Shown one piece after another: positions 59,512 through 64,000 of a DNA stretch of 64,000 bases. Position 1 is the stretch's first letter; each line of letters begins with the position of its first letter. Location of the stretch: assembly GCF_037893015.1 (NCBI RefSeq), contig NC_133659.1, positions 16,602,746 to 16,666,745 of the forward strand. Reading direction: 5' to 3'. Below the pieces are notes generated by a model. That model was not told where the DNA came from and ran no database searches. It was given only the letters and a program-made list of their open reading frames with translations. Origin of the DNA: Macrotis lagotis. Taxonomy: Eukaryota; Chordata; Mammalia; Peramelemorphia; Peramelidae. The translations under genes were made by a program, and so were the position numbers.

Positions 59512-59895
59512 TGGGAGACATTTTCAAAGGAGTTATCATGGGACAAAGGAATGACTAGGATGGGAAAACAGAAGTCACCCAGAAAATATATTTTTAAAAA
59601 ATAATTGGGAAACCACCAAGTTTGACAATATCTTTTCTCATGGTCAATCAAGGAAATTCCCTTTCTATCTTCTGATTTTCTTTGCACGCTTCTTTGAAAA
59701 TAAAATTTTATTTTTCCTATTACTGTAAGAGGCAGGAACACTGGGGTTTTCAGAATCTTTTGGACAAGGATTAAAAGCTTCTGGTCTCTGTGGCTTGGCT
59801 TCATTTGTCTGGGCTTTAGTTTCTCACCTGTAAAATCAGGCCCTTAGAGTTCCTGCTAGCTCTAGATTTTAGGACTAGACATTTACTGTAATTTT

Positions 59896-60045
59896 TTTTT
59901 TAGGTTTTTGCAAGGCAAATGGGGTTAAGTGGCTTGCCCAAGGCCACACAGCTAGGTAATTATTACGTGTCTGAGACTGGATTTGAACCCAGGTACTCCT
60001 GACTCCAAGGCCAGTACTTTATCCACTATGCCACCTAGCCGCCCC
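59896..60045 (-). repeat. tRNA-SINE
   Basis: 16-bp target duplication CATTTACTGTAATTTT with one mismatch (59880-59895, 60046-60061). Confidence 0.95.
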
Positions 60046-60166
60046 CATTTAATGTAATTTTAAAACAAGGCCTTCATCCCATGATTTCTCTCAACATGTA
60101 GGAACTGATCTAGTAATTATATCTCTCCAGTAATCAAAACTTGATCCGTGTTAAAAATGTCCACTT

Positions 60167-60327
60167 TCGGGGCAGCTAGGTGACACAGTGGATAGAACAC
60201 TGGCCCTGGAATCAGGAGGATCTGAGTTCAAATCAAGCTTCAGATACTTAGTTGCCTAGCTATGTGATGTTAGGCAAGTCACTTAATGGGGTCACTCAAC
60301 CCCATTGCCTTAAATAAATAAAATTTT
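60167..60327 (+). repeat. tRNA-SINE
   Basis: Target duplication TTAAAAATGTC (60151-60161, 60328-60338). Confidence 0.93.
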
Positions 60328-60394
60328 TTAAAAATGTCAGCATTCACTCTCTAACTGTAGCATAGCTCTCTGTAAAAGAGCCGTCACTTGTAGT

Positions 60395-60620
60395 TGTTCA
60401 GTTGTGTCTAACTCTTCATGACCCCATTTGGTATTTTATTGGCAGAAATCCTGGACTGTTTTTTCTTCTCCAGTTCATTTTATAGATGAGGAAACCGAGG
60501 CAAATAGGGTAAAGTGCCTTGCCCAGGGTGACCTAGCTAGTAAGCGTATGAGAGGATGGCTTTGAATATCTTCCTGACTCCAGGCCTGCCACTTTATCCA
60601 CTTTGCCACCTAGAGGTGTC
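60395..60620 (-). repeat. RTE-tailed SINE
   Basis: TTGTTCAGTTGTGTCTAACT, CATGACCCCATTTGGTATTT and GATGAGGAAACCGAGGC; full-length. Confidence 0.85.
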
Positions 60621-60854
60621 CTAATAATAGAGCAAATGAGGTTTTCTCCCCAGGCACCAATATGGGGAAGGGCCTGCTTTTCCAGGGTGACTCTTGATTT
60701 TAAGTATCTGTTCCTACTCTTTTTGTGTCTTGCTTTTCCAAAGTTTGATGGGAGAGGGAACACAGTACAATAGAAAAAGAAATGAATCTGGATTTGCAGG
60801 TTTAGCTCTGGTGCTTCCTGCCAGGTAACCTGGGTAAGCTAGGCTTCTTTTGAG

Positions 60855-61002
60855 GTTTTTTTTTTTTGCAAGGCAAATGGGGTTAAGTGGCTTGCCCAAG
60901 GCCACACAGCTAGGTAATTATTGAGTGTCTGAGACCGGATTTGAACCCAGGTACTCCTGACTACAGGGTCGGTGCTTTATCCACTGAGCCACCTAGCCAC
61001 CC
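60855..61002 (-). repeat. tRNA-SINE
   Basis: Perfect 15-bp target duplication TAGGCTTCTTTTGAG (60840-60854, 61003-61017). Confidence 0.96.
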
Positions 61003-61504
61003 TAGGCTTCTTTTGAGCCTTGGTATTCTCTTTTATAAAAACAGGGGTTTAGTCGAAATGGTCACTAGGTAGGAATTTCTTTATCTGTTTTTGATTTCTA
61101 ATACTCTAAATAGTGTCCTGCACATTTTTGGGGGGAGGAAGGGAATGGGACTTGACCTGAATTTGGATTTGTGATTTCACCATTGTAAGGAATTTTAGGT
61201 GTGAAAACTCCTTCATCAAAGTAGGTTAGGATCCTTTAGAACTTAAGAACTTGGAGAATTAGGTGAGTTGCTTTTGTGAATCCAGGGTTGTATAACTAGC
61301 AAGGCAGGATTGGAAGTGAAGTCAATATTCTAGGCCTCCTTTCTTCTTTATCACTAATTCTAACTGTATGTCTAGTTTCCCTATAGACAGGTCATATCTT
61401 GCCTCTTGGGCATATGGTTAAAGAGTAAATGGATAAAGGGCCTTAAACAGTTATTATTACATCACCATCAACAGCTAGGAAGGTGGCTATGTGTGGCACA
61501 AAAA

Positions 61505-61800
61505 GCACCAGCCCTTTGGGCATAGTTCCAAAGTGCTCTACAAAACTGTTGAATCATTTCACAATGGGTGCATCAGTGTCTCAATGTCCCTCCATCCCTG
61601 CCAACACTTGTCATTTTCTCCTTCTGTTCTATTAGCCAGTCCAGTAAGTATAAGGTAGTACCTCAGAATTGTTCCAGCCCGCAATTCTCCTATCAATAGG
61701 CCATTTTAAAATGATTTAAATAGATTGCATGGATAACCTCTCTGAAAACTGTTCCTATATCTCTTGATCATTTACCAATTGGAGAATGGTTCTTTCTTTC
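61505..61800 (-). repeat. L1 ORF2 C-terminal fragment (inverted 5' part)
   Basis: TTTTGTAGAGCACTTTGGAA, CAACACTTGTCATTTTCTCC (plus strand) and similar blocks are the ORF2 end on the minus strand. Confidence 0.72.
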
Positions 61801-61894
61801 TTCCTTCCTTCCTTTCTAAATAAACACATGAACAAATAAATAAACAAACAAACAAATAAATACATTTGACTCGGTTCTCTGAGAAATGAACGCT

Positions 61895-62170
61895 GTTGGG
61901 ACTATATTTCAGAAGAGATGAAATGCCGGAAGAAGAAAAAATGTACGGGGGTATTTATAGTAGTTCTTTCTGAAAAGGGACCTGGAGGTTGAGAGGATGC
62001 CCCACTGCTGGGGAATGGCTGAACAGTTTGTGGTGTGGGACTGAGATGAACCGGGAAATGATGAACAGGATGCTCTCAGTGAAAAACTTATGTGAGCAGG
62101 TGCAACTGTAACACGCATGAAATACAAAGTAACAACACTGTTGCAGGCTGATCAGCTAATGGAAATGTAC
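61895..62170 (+). repeat. L1 ORF2 end (forward 3' part)
   Basis: GGACTATATTTCAGAAGAGA, GCTGGGGAATGGCTGAACAG and GGAAATGATGAACAGGATGC continue L1 from about where the inverted piece ends. Stops just before the TM2D1 CpG island. Confidence 0.7.
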
Positions 62171-62564
62171 TATACACTGAGACACACATATGTATAGACA
62201 CACACGTGCACAAAGATACAAAGTAGCCCCGCTGCCGGCTGATCAGCCCTGGGACGCGGACGGTCGCTTGCGGGCCACGCGCAGACCCGGACGCGCGCTC
62301 GGCTGCATGCGCTCCCTCCTGCGCCAGAATCAGCCCGAAGCAGCAGGCTCCTTCACTTTATTTTTCTCGAGTCGTCTCTTTTTGGGGGGAGGGGGGCGTG
62401 TTGACTTTCCCAGCCCGACGTGCCGGTTCTCCCGAGCGCCCAGCTTTCTCAAAGCGAGGGTGGGGGAGAGAATGTGGGACGCGCAGGGGGGCGCCGCGGG
62501 CCCTTTAAGGGGGTTCCCGCCCCCGGCCTCGCCCCGCCCCTCGGGCCGCCGGAGGTCCCGGCCG

Positions 62565-62606
62565 CGGCGGCGGCGGCGGCGGAAGCGGAAGCGGAAGCGG
62601 AAGCGG
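62565..62606 (+). repeat. (CGG)6 followed by (AAGCGG)4, TM2D1 5'UTR/promoter
   Basis: Six perfect CGG triplets (62565-62582) run directly into four perfect AAGCGG hexamers (62583-62606), ending 32 bp before the start codon. The hexamer is likely a derivative of the CGG tract. Confidence 0.95.
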
Positions 62607-62638
62607 GCGGGCGCGGCGGGTGACGCGCCAGTTCCAGC

Positions 62639-62820
62639 ATGGCGGCTCCGGAGGCCGCGGCCTCCGCCGCCGCCGCCCCCGCCCCCGCCCCCGCCCCCGG
62701 CCCCGGGCTGCTGGGCCTCCTGTGGCTGGTGTCCGTGACCGTGAGCGCGGGGCCGTGGGGGGCGGCGGCCGCCGCGGGGGGCGACGACACGCTCAAGTGC
62801 GAGGACCTGAGAGTGGGACA
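62639..62820 (+). CDS. TM2D1: TM2D1 coding exon 1 (residues 1-60 plus 2 nt)
   Basis: TM2D1 (TM2 domain-containing 1, first described as beta-amyloid-binding protein) is a small two-pass membrane protein. The exon starts at ATG 62639 in good context (A at -3, G at +4): MAAPEAAASAAAAPAPAPAP, a hydrophobic signal segment GLLGLLWLVSVTVS, then GPWGAAAAAGGDDTLKCEDL and RVGQ. Human has a shorter Ala/Pro N-terminus, then LVGVLWFVSV, GPWGAV and SLKCEDLKVGQYICKD (from memory), so identity is firm from the hydrophobic part on. Human continues VGQ-YICKD, but here the frame after VGQ runs into a stop; the exon therefore ends inside the Gln codon (GTGGGACA|), and the following ATATCCTCTG is a U12-type AT-AC donor. 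The TM2 domain lies in later exons outside the window. Confidence 0.88.
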
Positions 62821-62829
62821 ATATCCTCT
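62821..62829 (+). promoter_or_regulatory. TM2D1: U12-type (AT-AC) 5' splice site of TM2D1 intron 1
   Basis: ATATCCTCT matches the minor-spliceosome donor consensus ATATCCTTT at eight of nine positions. Splitting here keeps the conserved VGQY reading (CA|A/G). The only nearby GT donor (GTAGAG at 62829) would add YPL, which the family lacks. Confidence 0.75.
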
Positions 62830-62853
62830 GTAGAGGCGGGGGCGCGGGGGGGG

Positions 62854-63790
62854 CACCTAGGACCCCGGAGCCCGGCTTAGAACCGGCTTAGAACCGGGCC
62901 CGCCTCGGGGCGGGGGGGGGCGCACCTAGGACTCCGGAGCCCGGCTTAGAACCGGGCCCGCCTCGCACCTAGGACCCCGGAGCCCGGCTTAGAACCGGGC
63001 CCGCCTCGGGGCGGGGGTGGGGGGCGCACCTAGGACCCTGGAGCCCGGCTTAGAACCGGGCCCGCCTCGCACCTAGGACCCCGGAGCCCGGCTTAGAACC
63101 GGCTTAGAACCGGGCCCGCCTCGCACCTAGGACCCCGGAGCCCGGCTTAGAACCGGGCCCGCCTCGGGGCGGGGGGGGGGCGCACCTAGGAGCCCGGCTT
63201 AGAACCGGCTTAGAACCGGGCCCGCCTCGGGGCGGGGGGGGGCGCACCTAGGACCCTGGAGCCCGGCTTAGAACCGGGCCCGCCTCGCACCTAGGACCCC
63301 GGAGCCCGGCTTAGAACCGGCTTAGAACCGGGCCCGCCTCGGGGTGGGGGGGGCACACCTAGGACCCTGGAGCCCAGCTTAGAACCGGCTTAGAACCGGG
63401 CCCACCTCGGGGCGGGTGGGGGGGAGAGCACCTAGGACCCTGGAGCCCGGCTTAGAACCGGCTTAGAACCGAGCCCGCTTCGGAGGGAGGGGGGGCGCAC
63501 CTAGGACCCCGGAGCCCGGCTTAGAACCGGCTTAGAACCGGGCCCGCCTCGGGGTGGGGGGGGCACACCTAGGACCCCGGAGCCCGGCTTAGAACCGGCT
63601 TAGAACCGGGCCCGCCTTGGGGCGGGGGGGGCACACCTAGGACCCTGGAGCCCAGCTTAGAACCGGCTTAGAACCGGGCCCACCTCGGGGCGGGTGGGGG
63701 GGAGAGCACCTAGGACCCTGGAGCCCGGCTTAGAACCGGCTTAGAACCGAGCCCGCCTGGGGGGGGCGCACCTAGGGCCCCGGGCCCACC
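62854..63790 (+). repeat. GC-rich minisatellite, 16 units, TM2D1 intron 1
   Basis: CACCTAGGAC unit heads occur at 62854, 62923, 62966, 63027, 63070, 63124, 63183, 63245, 63288, 63356, 63429, 63498, 63566, 63634, 63707 and 63769. Each unit has the head, one or two copies of GGCTTAGAACC, then GGGCCCGCCTC, and optionally a G-run. Units of 43 bp lack the G-run; units of 61-73 bp have it. Units starting at 63356 and 63429 recur almost exactly at 63634 and 63707, a 278-bp higher-order period. The array starts 33 bp after the splice site. Confidence 0.95.
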
Positions 63791-64000
63791 TCGGGGCGGG
63801 GGCGGCCAGGGCTTAGAGCCCAACCACCCCGGACCCCCGTGGGGCAGGGGCCCTGCCGGGGCACGAACTCAGCCTCGCCATCCCTGGGAAGGGGACCCCG
63901 ATCTAGAGCCACCTACAGGGGCCTCGAACCCAGGCTAGCCGTCTGGGGAGAGGGGACTGGTGACCCCGATCTCCAGTGCTTGTGCGTCTAGAACCTAGCC
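63791..64000. other. TM2D1 intron 1, unique part
   Basis: GC-rich sequence after the minisatellite with no recognised element; GC content falls towards the window end. Confidence 0.5.

Larger units (their letters stand above)
49321..62229. other. Intergenic region between PATJ and TM2D1
   Basis: No gene recognised. It holds RTE-tailed SINEs, a duplicated block, GGAA, GAT and GT repeats, tRNA-SINEs, RTE-like LINE scraps and a 5'-inverted L1. Unassigned stretches over 300 bp: 51060-51560, 52320-52930, 53110-54100, 55330-55910, 56110-56690, 57980-58780 and 61020-61490. Confidence 0.6.
62230..63850 (+). promoter_or_regulatory. TM2D1: CpG island, TM2D1 promoter region
   Basis: An abrupt change from AT-rich L1-derived sequence to GC-rich DNA occurs at about 62225. 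Upstream of the start codon I see an NRF1-like GCATGCGC (62305-62312), a palindromic CCCTTTAAGGGG (62499-62510), several GC boxes (GCCCCGCCCC) and TGACGCGC just before the ATG. AGCATGGCGGC at 62636-62646 resembles a YY1 site placed over the start codon. The downstream half of the island is the intronic minisatellite. TATA-less; the start site is not determined. Confidence 0.75.

Noticed and set aside
283-61002. SINE heads as tRNA genes
   Set aside because: They have A and B boxes but no cloverleaf-capable acceptor stem or anticodon arm, and continue into core and poly(A) tails.
62190-62738. 182-codon plus-strand open frame over TM2D1 exon 1
   Set aside because: Different frame from TM2D1, Arg/Pro-rich; a by-product of GC content.
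62330-62821. 163-codon minus-strand open frame over TM2D1 exon 1
   Set aside because: Antisense to a well-supported exon; Gly/Arg runs come from the CGG and CCG repeats.
62829-62834. GTAGAG as a conventional donor for TM2D1 exon 1
   Set aside because: It adds codons YPL that the family lacks; the AT-AC donor eight bases upstream fits the conserved VGQY.
62854-63790. Spaced repeats resembling a CRISPR array
   Set aside because: Unit lengths vary, there are no unique spacers, and the DNA is vertebrate.
1-64000. Endogenous retrovirus or other capsid/envelope-bearing fossil
   Set aside because: No paired long terminal repeats or gag/pol/env-like frames noticed; the RT-like pieces fit L1, L2 and RTE LINEs.

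Overview
The window is vertebrate nuclear DNA from a marsupial (metatherian). Very frequent, often young, tRNA-derived SINEs with a MIR-like core, RTE-tailed SINEs of MAR1 type, L1 3' ends and old L2/CR1 LINEs point to this. The young SINE version (AATAATTACCTAGCTGTGTGGCC) looks more Australian/dasyurid than opossum to me, but I do not press the species.

Two host genes are present, head to head. On the minus strand, from a CpG island near 48.5-49.3 kb down to base 1, lies the 5' part of PATJ (INADL), the multi-PDZ scaffold of the Crumbs/PALS1 polarity complex. Eleven coding exons between 37152 and 5877 join in phase and encode the first 514 residues: the L27 domain, PDZ1, PDZ2, PDZ3 and the start of the following acidic linker. 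The rest of the gene lies beyond base 1. On the plus strand, a second CpG island at 62.2-63.9 kb holds the promoter and first coding exon of TM2D1. The divergent TM2D1-PATJ order matches the human arrangement as I remember it (1p31).

Region by region: 1-37185 is PATJ exons in repeat-filled introns; 37186-49183 is the large first intron, with an L1 ORF2 fragment, a second L1 tail, a mariner-like DNA element nested in an old SINE, and a GATA-type minisatellite; 48480-49320 is the PATJ CpG island; 49320-62230 is intergenic, with a duplicated 0.2 kb block, SINEs, RTE-like LINE scraps and a 5'-inverted L1; 62230-64000 is TM2D1 exon 1 and the start of intron 1, which is filled by a GC-rich minisatellite.

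No prokaryotic features, CRISPR arrays, tRNA/rRNA genes or convincing retroviral copies were seen. The most interesting points are the AT-AC (U12-type) 5' splice site closing TM2D1 exon 1, the 16-unit minisatellite with higher-order duplication just inside that intron, the local duplication at 49.7/52.1 kb, and the three-layer transposon nest at 41.5-42.4 kb. I found no evidence for a wholly new biological system.
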